Positions 30,001 to 38,672 of a DNA stretch of 64,000 nt are shown here, one piece after another. Where the stretch lies: the NCBI GenBank assembly GCA_023379935.1, contig JAMCPD010000003.1:60276-124275 (forward strand), in the 5' to 3' direction. The stretch is from Actinomycetota bacterium (GTDB lineage Bacteria > Actinomycetota > Acidimicrobiia > Acidimicrobiales > JAMCPD01). The first letter of the stretch is position 1, and each line of letters opens with the position of its first letter. Under the pieces are notes generated by a model that saw nothing but the letters and a program-made list of their open reading frames with translations, was not told the origin of the DNA and searched no databases. A program made the translations under genes and the position numbers.

Positions 30001-32487
30001 AGTCTGGGTTGACCATGTGCTGCCGTTGTAGGATATAGCGATGCCGGTATAAGTGCGAGTCGAGCTGTTGTAGTTATACCCTACCGCCTCACAAAAACTG
30101 GACGATGTACACGATACGCCGTTGAGGTAAGTAACACTTGAGGGAAGAGTCTGGAGGGCTGACCAGGAGGTGCCGTTGTAGGATATAGCAATACCGGTAT
30201 AAGTGTTGGTCGAACTGTTGTAGTTATATCCTACCGCCTCACAAAAACTGGACGATGTGCACGATACACTGGCGAGCGAAGTGATCCCCGAAGGAAGAGC
30301 TTGTGAGAGCCACGTACTGCCGTTGTAGGATATAGCGGCATCTGTTCCCACCGCCTCACAGAAACCCGGCACACACGATACGCCATAAAGACCGGTAACT
30401 CCCGACGGGAGAGTTTGCGTCAACCATGTACTGCCGTTGTAGGTAAATACAAAGCCGGGTCCTACCGCCTCACAAAAGCTTTGAGATGTACATGATACAC
30501 TGGCGAGCGAAGTAAGCCCCGAGGGAAGTATCTGTGTTGACCAGGTAGTTCCGTTGTAACTGGCGGCAGTGTTCCACCCTACCGCCTCACAGAAACCCGG
30601 CACACACGATAGGCTATTGAGAGAAGATACCCCTTGGGGAAGAGCTTGGGTTGTCCAAGCAGTTCCATTGTAGCCAACGGCAGTACCGGTTCCTACCGCC
30701 TCACAGAAGCTGGACGATGTGCATGATACACTATAAAGACCGACAACCCCTGAAGGAAGGATCTGGGTTGACCAACTACTCCCGTTATAGGAAATGGCGA
30801 TGTTCCCTACCGCCTCACAAAAACTGGCTGATGTGCATGATACGCTGGCGAGGTAAGAGACTGCTTGGGGAATAGTCTGTGCAGACCAGCTACCTCCGTT
30901 GTAGGAGAGGGCTATGTTCCCTACCGCCTCACAAAAACTGGCTGATAGACACGATATGCTGTGAAGGTAAGTAACTCCAAGCGGAAGGTTTTGTTCAGAC
31001 CATGTTCCGCTGTTATAGACGAAGGCAATGCCGGTAGAGGTGCCGGTAGAGTTGTTGTAGTACCACCCTACCGCCTCACAAACGCTAGTAGAAAGACACG
31101 CGACACCGCTCAGGGAAGATGCCCCTGGTGGCAGGGACTGGGTTGACCAGCTGGTGCCGTTGTAAACGACGGCAATGGAAGTTTGAGTGCCGGTCGCACT
31201 GTTGTAGTTGTATCCCACTCCCTCGCAGAAGCTGGATGAGGGACAGGAAACGCTGTTCAGGTAAGAGACTCCCTGCGGGAGGGATTGATACACCCAGCTC
31301 GTGCCGTTATAGCCAAGTGCAGTATTTCCTACCGCTTCACAAGAGTTGGATGAGGAACACGTTATGCCGTTGAGATAAGATACTCCTTGCGGGAGAGTCT
31401 CAGATACCCAACTGGTGCCGTTATAAGCAACAACGGTGTTTCCCGCTGCTTCACAAAAGGTGGTTGATTCACAGGATACTCCATAAAGGTGCTGAGCTCC
31501 TTGCGGGAGAGTCTGGGTTGACCAAGTACCGTTGTATCCAATAGCGACACCAGTCCCTGTTGCCTCGCAAAAACTGGACGATGTACATGATACGCTAAGA
31601 AGGCCCGCGACCCCTGGTGGCAAAGACTGGGTTGACCAGCTCGTACCGTTGTAAACGACAGCAGTACTGGTCGCCACCGCCTCACAGAAACTGGATGAGG
31701 GACATGATACGCTAAGAAGACCCGAGACCCCTGAAGGGAGGGACTGGGTTGACCAGCTGGTGCCGTTGTAAACGACAGCACTGTTTCCTACCGCTTCACA
31801 AAAACCGGTAGTTACACACGAAACGCTGTTGAGGGTGACCCCAGAAGGAAGGGACTGGGTTGACCAAGTGCCTCCCTGGTAAACAACGGCGGTGGTTCCC
31901 CCTGTTGCCTCACAGAAACTGGACGATGTGCACGATACACTAAGAAGACCCGAGACCCCAGAAGGAAGGGGTTGGGTTGACCAAGTACCGCTCTTGTAGA
32001 CAATGGCGGTATTCCCTACTGCCTCACAGGAACTGGTAGTTACACACGAGATGCCGCCAAGGGAAGACACTCCCGAAGGAAGCAATGCCGTACTATTTGA
32101 CCATGTTATTCCCCCATCAGTTGTTTGATAAACTGCCGGTCCGCCCACGCTATTGACACCTACAGCAAAACAGACAGATGAACTCGGACATGATACAGAG
32201 TTAAACTGTCCAGCTGGTGAAAGATACTCCTGCTGTGTCTGCCAGTAAAGAGAGCCGGATGTAGACGCATATGCACTAGCCGCCAACCCAACAAGTGCCG
32301 CTAAACTGATAGCAATCGAACTTATCGTCATGCAGATACGTAGCGGGAGCCCTATTTTAGACTTCAACACTTGAATCCCTACAGGATGATTATTGCTTGA
32401 AACCATTTGCGAACTCCTCCTTATAATTTTCAAATTCAAATGAAAGTAAATAACGGATATTACGTTCATGCTAGAGTAATCGCACAA
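27016..32487 (-). CDS. Giant secreted repeat protein: about 21 SVSC..FCEAVG repeats, 5 IPT/TIG domains, 3 C-terminal YRICDTR domains
   Basis: Signal peptide then tandem LxSVSCTSSSFCEAVG..YNGTSWSTQ units; APTLSSISPTSGSPSGGTTVTLTGAGF TIG units; three YRICDTRAANTTSIIENQC...VAVDVEGY units. Confidence 0.9.
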   Translation of the reverse strand: MCDYSSMNVISVIYFHLNLKIIRRSSQMVSSNNHPVGIQVLKSKIGLPLRICMTISSIAISLAALVGLAASAYASTSGSLYWQTQQEYLSPAGQFNSVSCPSSSVCFAVGVNSVGGPAVYQTTDGGITWSNSTALLPSGVSSLGGISCVTTSSCEAVGNTAIVYKSGTWSTQPLPSGVSGLLSVSCTSSSFCEATGGTTAVVYQGGTWSTQSLPSGVTLNSVSCVTTGFCEAVGNSAVVYNGTSWSTQSLPSGVSGLLSVSCPSSSFCEAVATSTAVVYNGTSWSTQSLPPGVAGLLSVSCTSSSFCEATGTGVAIGYNGTWSTQTLPQGAQHLYGVSCESTTFCEAAGNTVVAYNGTSWVSETLPQGVSYLNGITCSSSNSCEAVGNTALGYNGTSWVYQSLPQGVSYLNSVSCPSSSFCEGVGYNYNSATGTQTSIAVVYNGTSWSTQSLPPGASSLSGVACLSTSVCEAVGWYYNNSTGTSTGIAFVYNSGTWSEQNLPLGVTYLHSISCLSASFCEAVGNIALSYNGGSWSAQTIPQAVSYLASVSCTSASFCEAVGNIAISYNGSSWSTQILPSGVVGLYSVSCTSSSFCEAVGTGTAVGYNGTAWTTQALPQGVSSLNSLSCVPGFCEAVGWNTAASYNGTTWSTQILPSGLTSLASVSCTSQSFCEAVGPGFVFTYNGSTWLTQTLPSGVTGLYGVSCVPGFCEAVGTDAAISYNGSTWLSQALPSGITSLASVSCTSSSFCEAVGYNYNSSTNTYTGIAISYNGTSWSALQTLPSSVTYLNGVSCTSSSFCEAVGYNYNSSTRTYTGIAISYNGSTWSTQTLPTGITSLASVSCTSASFCEAVGPGIAISYNGTSWSALQTLPSGTTLNSVSCTSSSFCEAAGNTVIGYNGTSWSTQTFPSTVTAVNSILCVSISSSANLCEAVGNTNRYIVILSTAPTLSSISPTSGSPSGGTTVTLTGAGFDTSSGATTVDFGSANPATSVSCSSTTTCTAVSPSGSGTVSVTLTTQGGTSNGIYFTYMSAPTLTSISPTSGPTAGGTSVTLDGTGFSTASGGTTVDFGSTNPAPSVSCSSTTTCTALSPSGTGTVSVTLTTLSGTTNGINYTYTSAPTLSSISPTSGPPSGGTSVTLTGTGFSTASGGTTVDFGPANPATSVSCSSTTSCTAVSPSGTGTVSVTLTTSSGTTNGINFSYMPTPTLTSISPTSGPQAGGTIVTLDGTNFSTVTGGTTVDFGPANPATSVSCSSTSSCSAVSPSGTGTVSVTLTTPSGTTSGINFTYIPAPTVSSISPTFGSAAGGTVVTLTGTNFSTVTGGTTVDFGSANAATSVSCSSTTSCSATSPVGPPTGGTVSVTLTTQGGTSSGVNFDYLVSPGYTPLSPYRICDTRAANTTSIIENQCDTNGASPIPAKSGIQVQVAGYNSPYLPSGETPVPKGATAVVLNVTAIGGSVPSYLSVCPGGEASSACLASSNLNFVAGQSIPNLVQVGLPTSGSSAGDIEIYNFAGSVNVAVDVEGYVGTVSIQGQGSFNSLSSPYRICDTRAANTTSIIENQCDTNGASPIPAKSGIQVQVAGYNSPYLPSGETPVPKGATAVVLNVTAIGGTSPSYLSVCPGGEASSACLASSNLNFVAGQNIPNSVVVGLSSTGDIEIYNFSGQVNIAVDVSGWISAPGGEGSTFTSASSPYRICDTRAANTTSIIENQCDFYGASPIPAKSGIQVQVAGYQSPYLSSGETPVPKGATAVVLNVTAIGSSVPSYLSVCPGDEPAPACLASSNLNFVAGQSIPNFVTVGLNPSGDIEIYNFSGDVNVAVDVVGWYS
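27050..28340 (-). repeat. Three near-identical repeats, about 450 bp each, encoding the C-terminal domains
   Basis: Anchor gcatattctataagg at about 27411, 27859 and 28319; gttgtatatctctatatcacc recurring at about 27066, 27514 and 27964. Confidence 0.85.
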
Positions 32488-32652
32488 TCTTGATTAATTG
32501 TTTCACCGAAACAAATTTTTAAACTTAGAACCAACAATCAAAGCAGCCCGGTGCATGAAACCTCACACCAGAACAGCGGGATAACCGCATAGTCGGATAA
32601 CTCGCGGATTAATGAAGAGTTAACATTGAAACGGACCTTTCAATCCTGGATC

Positions 32653-33822
32653 TTAAATCCTCTCGATCAAAGTTCCCGTTCCCAACCCCCCGCCACAGCA
32701 CATAGTAATCAAAGCCAGCTTGCTTCCTGTGCGCTCCAACTCATACAGAGCTTTTGTTAGTAATACCACACCCGTACTGCCAAGCGCATGACCGAGTGCA
32801 ATCGCCCCGCCGCAGGGATTAACCCTCTCTGGGTCCGCTTTAAACTCCTGCATCCAGGCAAGCACAACTGATGCAAAAGCCTCATTATTTTCAAATACAT
32901 CCACATCTGAAATCGTCAAGTCGTTGCGCTTTAGCAGGCGATGTGTAGCTGCAATAGGGCCGGTGAGCATGATAACCGGGTCGGTCGCAACAAGACAGGA
33001 ATCGACAATTCTTGCTCTGGGAGTAAGGCGGTGGCTGACAGCATAGTCACGATTACAAAGGAGCATAGCACTGGCCCCATCGGTTATCTGCGACGATGTA
33101 CCCGCAGTATGGATACCGCCGTCCAGAACTGGTTTTAGTGCTTGCAACCCTTCAAAAGTCGTATCCCGTAAACCCTCATCACGGGTAATACGCTTAGTTT
33201 TCTCCGTTGGCTTTCCATTTTCATCAAGTTCCGGTGCATCAACCGGAATAATCTGGGTATCGAATCGCCCCTCATCCCATGCGCGTTTAGCACGTTCTTG
33301 AGATACCACTCCAAAGTTGTCGGTATCAAAGCGGCTGATATTCCAGAGTTTGGCAATACGCTCAGCTGCCTCAAACTGCGTGGTTGCTTCATATCTCTTG
33401 CGATACTGAGCTGACATTGGTTTTCCTATTCCTTGAGATATGTTGGACCCAAGCGGAACACGACTCATTATCTCCACTCCGCATGAAACTGCTACATCGA
33501 AAAGTCCGGCACCAATATGAGCTGCGGCAACGCTGGTTGCCTGTTGGGATGATCCGCATTGGCTGTCCAGCGTAGTAGAAGGTACTGTTTCAGGCAGCCC
33601 TGCGGAAAGCCACCCATTGCGGGTAACGTTGAAGGACTGCATGCCGGCTTGGCTTATGCAACCGCCAAAGACTTGACCTACATCAGTAGGATCAATATTA
33701 CTCCGAACAAAAAGGCTCGACTGCACCAGACCTAAAAGGTCAGCGGAGTGACATGTGGATAGACCACCGCCACGCTTGCCTAACGGTGTTCTTACCGCAT
33801 CAATAATTAAAACTTCATCCAA
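32653..33822 (-). CDS. Thiolase / acetyl-CoA acetyltransferase
   Basis: DSQCGSSQQA, NPCGGAIALGHALGSTGVVLL, MCCGGGLGTG. Confidence 0.95.
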   Translation of the reverse strand: MDEVLIIDAVRTPLGKRGGGLSTCHSADLLGLVQSSLFVRSNIDPTDVGQVFGGCISQAGMQSFNVTRNGWLSAGLPETVPSTTLDSQCGSSQQATSVAAAHIGAGLFDVAVSCGVEIMSRVPLGSNISQGIGKPMSAQYRKRYEATTQFEAAERIAKLWNISRFDTDNFGVVSQERAKRAWDEGRFDTQIIPVDAPELDENGKPTEKTKRITRDEGLRDTTFEGLQALKPVLDGGIHTAGTSSQITDGASAMLLCNRDYAVSHRLTPRARIVDSCLVATDPVIMLTGPIAATHRLLKRNDLTISDVDVFENNEAFASVVLAWMQEFKADPERVNPCGGAIALGHALGSTGVVLLTKALYELERTGSKLALITMCCGGGLGTGTLIERI

Positions 33823-34010
33823 GACACTTCTCCTTTTCTAAAATATGAATAACTGCAGAATATTTTTAATATAGCCTGGATTTATAAACTCTGCCACATA
33901 TCGTAGCCAGTTATCTACCATCATCTACGGGACCTTACGGCCTTGTTTCCCTGGTCTTTTACTATTGGTCTTTGTGGACTACGCACAGTGGGTCTGCTCG
34001 GATTGTTCGG

Positions 34011-34100
34011 CGGTTGGCTGCACGTGTAATCCACGATAGGAAAGTCCCGTCCCGATTCATCGCGCATGACCAGCCGGAACACCTGCGGGTTGTCGGAGAA
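34011..34100 (-). pseudogene. Fragment of a second SIR2-type gene 3' end
   Basis: Minus-strand SDNPQVFRLVMRDESGRDFPIVDYTCSQP parallels SDNPQVRRLVVCDKSGRDFPIVDYTISQP in the intact gene (34341-34430). Confidence 0.8.
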
Positions 34101-34281
34101 GCCGGTAAGGGTTGTAGTCCTTCAGGAATGTCTCAAGAAGTACCCGTGCCCCAACAAGGTTATTGAAGATCTCTGCATTCAAAAGCTCGTCTCTCAGTCT
34201 CGAGTTAAACGATTCGTATCTACCGTTCTGCCAGGGTGATCCAGGGTCGCTACGGTATGGGGAACCCCCACATCGTGACAT
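34101..34281 (-). mobile_element. IS3-family transposase (OrfB) C-terminal fragment
   Basis: SDPGSPWQNGRYESFNSRLRDELLNAEIFNNLVGARVLLETFLKDYNPYR. Confidence 0.85.
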
Positions 34282-35771
34282 CAGCGTCTGGGGTGACCGC
34301 TCGGCACAAGGGTCAGGTGGTTGCTTGGGTCGATACTCGTCGGTTGGCTAATCGTGTAATCCACGATAGGAAAGTCCCGCCCCGACTTGTCGCACACGAC
34401 CAGCCGTCGCACCTGGGGGTTGTCGGAGAGTAGGCGCAGCAATGTGGGTACCTGGGTCTGATCGATCTCTTCCTCTCGCTCCTTTACTAGATCTACGAGT
34501 GGCACCCGAATCTCCTCTTCTCCGGCAGTGCCCTTGATGCTTTTAAGATCAGGGTACCTATGATGGCCAATGCCAGCAGCAGATGCCTGGCAATTGCCGC
34601 TACCACACTTGCCCCAATCAACACTCACCTGACCTTGGAGATCAGCATCGCTCCAGTCACGTAGGCTCCGGTCACGTAGGCTCTTCACGACTGCCTCCGC
34701 TTGTTCGTTACGGTACCATTTAGCGAACTCCTCGACACAAAGTCGTCCATGAAAATGAAGCGACTCCCCTGAGGTGATACCCAAGTGCTTAAGACGATCC
34801 TCGATCTTTGTAGAACAAGGATCGACGATAAATATCTTGACATCCTTCCCTGCAAGCGTTTCGGTAAGCATTCCACTTACAACTTGGTCCTCGGGCGGAA
34901 CGGAGTAGCCGATCACGATCAGCCGCTTGGCCTCTGCGAGGGCCGTTCGCGCCCTACCCCATATCTCACGAACGACGAGGTTCGTGAGATATGAAGATTT
35001 GATAGCCGTTGGTGGCACGATGAAGGGTACACGTCCAGGTAGCGCCCGCTGCCGAGCTTCCTCGTCATCGGGCGGAGGAACGCCAAATGTTGGAGGCACC
35101 CACCAGCGCTGCAGGGTAACCCCGGTCTCATCGTCTGGGCTCCAGTACCATGAGAGGGAGCCGTGTAGCTTGAGAAGTCGCAGGCTCCGGGCCACCTGGT
35201 GAGGGTCTCGACGAAGCGAAGCGGGAAGGTCCTTGAACTGGTCATCCGGCGTCCATCCGGAAGGTAGGGGCGGTAGACGATCCACGATGTCGTGGCTCGT
35301 CACGGGTCGTCCAATCCCGCCACCAGTTCGGTCAGTCAGGCAGTGTCCGTCCACCGCGCACTCGATCACATTGTCATAATTAAAATTGATTACCGTAGCC
35401 TGGCGCACATGGAGCACGCTAATCAAATCATCAAGCCAGACAGGAGATTCCTCCCGAAGAGCCAAGTTTTGCTGATCTCGTATCACACTGGCAATTGCTT
35501 TGCTCATCCGTACGAAGAGACTTCTCGCGGCAAGGTTCTCCTCCACCGAGCAGTAGGGCTGATCTTCGCCTATCTGCGACAGCCATGACTCGAAGTTGGT
35601 GCCTTCTTTGAAACGTAGGGACTCAGGAACACCAGCCTTGTCGAGAGCGAGCTGCTTACGAGCAAGTTGTCCGAGTTTTGGTGTCAGAGGGAACTCGGAG
35701 GAGACGGCGTTCGAGAACCCTGCCCCCAACAGAACGACATCTCGTGTATCTTGCTGTTGTCCAAAGCACAT
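34281..35771 (-). CDS. SIR2-like domain protein, probable defence NADase
   Basis: VVLLGAGFSNAVSSEFPLTPKL; VINFNYDNVIE; LRLLKLHGSLSWYW; RLIVIGYSVPPEDQVV; next to Mrr and other restriction-modification remnants. Confidence 0.85.
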   Translation of the reverse strand: MCFGQQQDTRDVVLLGAGFSNAVSSEFPLTPKLGQLARKQLALDKAGVPESLRFKEGTNFESWLSQIGEDQPYCSVEENLAARSLFVRMSKAIASVIRDQQNLALREESPVWLDDLISVLHVRQATVINFNYDNVIECAVDGHCLTDRTGGGIGRPVTSHDIVDRLPPLPSGWTPDDQFKDLPASLRRDPHQVARSLRLLKLHGSLSWYWSPDDETGVTLQRWWVPPTFGVPPPDDEEARQRALPGRVPFIVPPTAIKSSYLTNLVVREIWGRARTALAEAKRLIVIGYSVPPEDQVVSGMLTETLAGKDVKIFIVDPCSTKIEDRLKHLGITSGESLHFHGRLCVEEFAKWYRNEQAEAVVKSLRDRSLRDWSDADLQGQVSVDWGKCGSGNCQASAAGIGHHRYPDLKSIKGTAGEEEIRVPLVDLVKEREEEIDQTQVPTLLRLLSDNPQVRRLVVCDKSGRDFPIVDYTISQPTSIDPSNHLTLVPSGHPRR

Positions 35772-35836
35772 ATCAGTTTCTGCTATCGCTCATTCATTCT
35801 TTCGTCCACAACTCCACCAACCCATCTACAAGTGCA

Positions 35837-35946
35837 GTCTGCTGCAAACCGTTTACGATACGTCGGTGAGTGCAGAATGCCGTAGACGTAATTAAACACG
35901 TCATCTGGGGTCACCTGGTCGCCGTAGCGCTGCCGGTAGCGTTCCA
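35837..35946 (-). pseudogene. Type ISP restriction-modification C-terminal domain relic
   Basis: Minus-strand translation ERYRQRYGDQVTPDDVFNYVYGILHSPTYRKRFAAD resembles the type ISP specificity-domain end (..DIFxYVYGxLHSPxYRxRFAADL). Confidence 0.75.
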
Positions 35947-35991
35947 GGGGTCAAGTGCAAGATGGCGTCCCGACATTCGTAGCCGGTGCCG

Positions 35992-36186
35992 TCACCAGTG
36001 TCGGGCATTGCGCTCGCCTGTATTTATGTAGGCGCTCAGATTTTCGGAGATGAAGCGGTAGAAGAGCATACCAAGGACATAGGTCTTGAAATCCCAGCCG
36101 TCGACGCTGCCACGTAGGTCATTTGCGATTCGCCAGATCGTCTTATGTAGCTCGGTGCGCTGTGATTCTTTTGTGTTCGGGCTCAT
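35992..36186 (-). pseudogene. HsdM N-terminal fragment (type I restriction-modification methylase), truncated
   Basis: ELHKTIWRIANDLRGSVDGWDFKTYVLGMLFYRFISENLSAYIN, then the similarity stops. Confidence 0.88.
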
Positions 36187-37082
36187 TCGAAAAAATCCTC
36201 ATCTATATCGACAATTTGCAGCGTCCGCTTGACCTGGACTCCCACTTGATAACGGATCATCAACTCAGCAAGGCGAGGTCCATCGATGAGCACGACCCGT
36301 GGTGTTGATAGACCTTTGACAAATTCCATCGCTTTAGGACTGAACCGGGCGGTTGTGATGAAGACGCCTTGGTTTGCCTGCTGGCCTTGGAGTGCGCCGA
36401 CGAAGGATTGTACGTCCGGGCGATTCACGGAAGTATCCAACGAGTAACGCTTGGCCTGAATGTAGACGCGACTGAGACCAAGAATGTCCTGGTCGATGAT
36501 GCCGTCAATACCACCGTCGTTCGACAGTTGAGTTCTTGTTGCACGAGCATCGGCACCCCCATAGCCCATCGCGACAAGCAGGTCGAGGACTGCTTGCTCG
36601 AAGAAGCCGGGGTTCTGAGAATGCAAGCGATCCAGAAGATCCCTGGCTACTTCGCTGTTTATATCCGCGATACCTTGTTCGAGGCGTTCGTAAGGGTCAA
36701 GTTCATCAGGAGCAGGTGCGCTTGCGGCCTCGGGCACATGCTTCTTTTGTCCATCGTCATAGCCCGCAATGAGTCGTAAATCCGCTTGCGTCAGTCCACC
36801 GGGGTGATCTTCTAACAGTGACCGACCCGACTCCGTAATTTTGTAATGGGCGCGCGAGATAGGCATGAGGGCATTTGCATTCTTGAGGTGGGTGATCGCC
36901 CAACTAATTCGATTCTCATACCGGAGATCTCCAGAGTTGAGGACTTCGGCCCGCTGATCCCCAGTGAGTCCAACATTGCTAGCAACGAGACCATACAAAT
37001 CTCTGCGACTCTTGATCTCGCCATCTGAAAGTATCTTCAGAACCGGAATCATGAACTGCTGCCATGTTGGCATCGCGGTCAT
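36183..37082 (-). CDS. mrr: Mrr restriction endonuclease
   Basis: Winged-helix N-terminus, then FEQAVLDLLVAMGYGG...LSNDGGIDGIIDQDILGLSRVYIQAKRY (Mrr_cat); 4-bp overlap with hsdM fragment. Confidence 0.93.
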   Translation of the reverse strand: MTAMPTWQQFMIPVLKILSDGEIKSRRDLYGLVASNVGLTGDQRAEVLNSGDLRYENRISWAITHLKNANALMPISRAHYKITESGRSLLEDHPGGLTQADLRLIAGYDDGQKKHVPEAASAPAPDELDPYERLEQGIADINSEVARDLLDRLHSQNPGFFEQAVLDLLVAMGYGGADARATRTQLSNDGGIDGIIDQDILGLSRVYIQAKRYSLDTSVNRPDVQSFVGALQGQQANQGVFITTARFSPKAMEFVKGLSTPRVVLIDGPRLAELMIRYQVGVQVKRTLQIVDIDEDFFE

Positions 37083-37561
37083 CGCAAGCGCATCCTGACC
37101 ACTACAGTATTCAGAGTCCTAACGGTTATCAGGCAGGTCGCTTTCTTGATATCCACGAAGTTATCACATCGCGAATGAATATTCCGAAACTCTCTATCAC
37201 TCATTACAGCAACTCCTTAGCAACTCGTTCAATCATAATATCACCTTCGCTTACGTGCCGTCCAGGATGTACCTATCAAGTGGATTGACAGTGGGGTGTC
37301 CCCATTTCCCTATCCACCTCGTGTGTAAGTAAACCACCCATCAGGATACCAGCTTAAGGTCATGTTGTCGAGATGGCAGTATGTGGTCTTTGGCAACAGA
37401 GCCTCTTCGTCTGTTGGAGTCGGACAGGCTGCCAGGATTGGATGAAGAGGTCACCAAGCGGGTGAATGATCTGCGAGGGAGCTTTAATTGCGTGAGGGCA
37501 CGCCACAAGAGAGCAAAACTAAGAGTGTTTCAAATATCCCATCTGACCAGCACTTATTTGG

Positions 37562-37635
37562 TGGGCGCTAGAGGACTCGAACCTCTGACCTGCTGGTTGT
37601 AAGCCAGCTGCTCTACCAGTCTGAGCTAAACGCCC
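37562..37635 (-). tRNA. tRNA-Val (UAC)
   Basis: Minus strand GGGCGTTTAGCTCAGACTGGTAGAGCAGCTGGCTTACAACCAGCAGGTCAGAGGTTCGAGTCCTCTAGCGCCCA; acceptor GGGCGTT/AGCGCCC, anticodon loop CTTACAA. Confidence 0.93.
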
Positions 37636-37760
37636 ATTCATGTTGATTTTGCCAATCTTGTTGCTTTTGCCAATTTGGGCGACATTAGCAAAAGCTAGAG
37701 CAATTATACTTGAAAGTGACTTGCTTGATACTTAAAAGTTATCAAAAATTATAGATACTT

Positions 37761-38630
37761 ATGGAAACAACTAAACAAATCACAACGAAAGACGGTGCTC
37801 ACATAGCAGTTTACGATCTTGGCGGCATAGGACAGAAAGGGCAAATACAACCCTTTGATAAGCCACCCCTTTTGTTCGCACATCCAACCGGCATGTGCGG
37901 CATGATGTTCGAGCCTCTTGCACGGCGGCTGAATAAATACTTTCACTGTATAACATTCGATCTTAGATCTCACGGCGATTCTATACCACCAAAGGGATGG
38001 GACTACAACTGGGACGGGTTCGCTTTGGACATACTCGGTATTATAGATGCGCTCTCACTATTCCAACCATACGCAGTTGGGCATTCATGCGGAGGTGCCT
38101 CTTTGCTGTCGGCGGAACAAACCCGTCCCGGAACATTCAAAGCATTATGGTGTTTCGAGCCTATTATCTTCCCCTTTGATGAAGTATTTCCTCCTCATTA
38201 TGACAACCAGCTATCCATTTCAGCCAAAAAGCGCCGTACAACCTTCAACTCTGAACAGGAGGCTTTTGCCAACTACTCCTCCAAACCTCCTTTTTCTACG
38301 TTTGACACTGATGTACTGCATGCATATATCAACCATGGCTTTGTTGATACTCCACACGGCAAAATTAAACTTAAATGTAATCCGTTGGACGAATCAGAAA
38401 TATATGCGCATGCAGTCAGCCACAACACCTATAGCAAACTTTGGCAAGTGCGAGCGCCTGTAACACTGGTATGTGGAGAAAATACCGATGTTTTTAAAGC
38501 AGATGTACTGCAACTGCTGGCAGACCGACTACAACATAGCAGGGTTGAGGTTATGAAGAATGTGGGACATTTCGGCCCGTTTGAAGACACTCAAGCGACC
38601 GCACAGTCAATACTGTCAGCTTTCGGATAA
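37761..38630 (+). CDS. Alpha/beta hydrolase
   Basis: LLFAHPTGMCGMMFEPLARRL; FDLRSHGDS; AVGHSCGGASLL; NVGHFGPFED. Confidence 0.92.
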   Translation: METTKQITTKDGAHIAVYDLGGIGQKGQIQPFDKPPLLFAHPTGMCGMMFEPLARRLNKYFHCITFDLRSHGDSIPPKGWDYNWDGFALDILGIIDALSLFQPYAVGHSCGGASLLSAEQTRPGTFKALWCFEPIIFPFDEVFPPHYDNQLSISAKKRRTTFNSEQEAFANYSSKPPFSTFDTDVLHAYINHGFVDTPHGKIKLKCNPLDESEIYAHAVSHNTYSKLWQVRAPVTLVCGENTDVFKADVLQLLADRLQHSRVEVMKNVGHFGPFEDTQATAQSILSAFG

Positions 38631-38672
38631 TATCATACCATTTGTCGTACCTATAGGCTAACCTTATGGTTT

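Noticed and set aside
27050-32260. Regular repeats at 27-32 kb as a CRISPR or satellite array
   Set aside because: Repeats are in-frame, vary at codon level and encode recognisable protein repeats (SVSC blades, TIG, YRICDTR modules).
37381-37602. 73-aa ORF ending GARGLEPLTCWL
   Set aside because: Runs antisense into tRNA-Val; this ending is a common artefact of translating tRNA genes.
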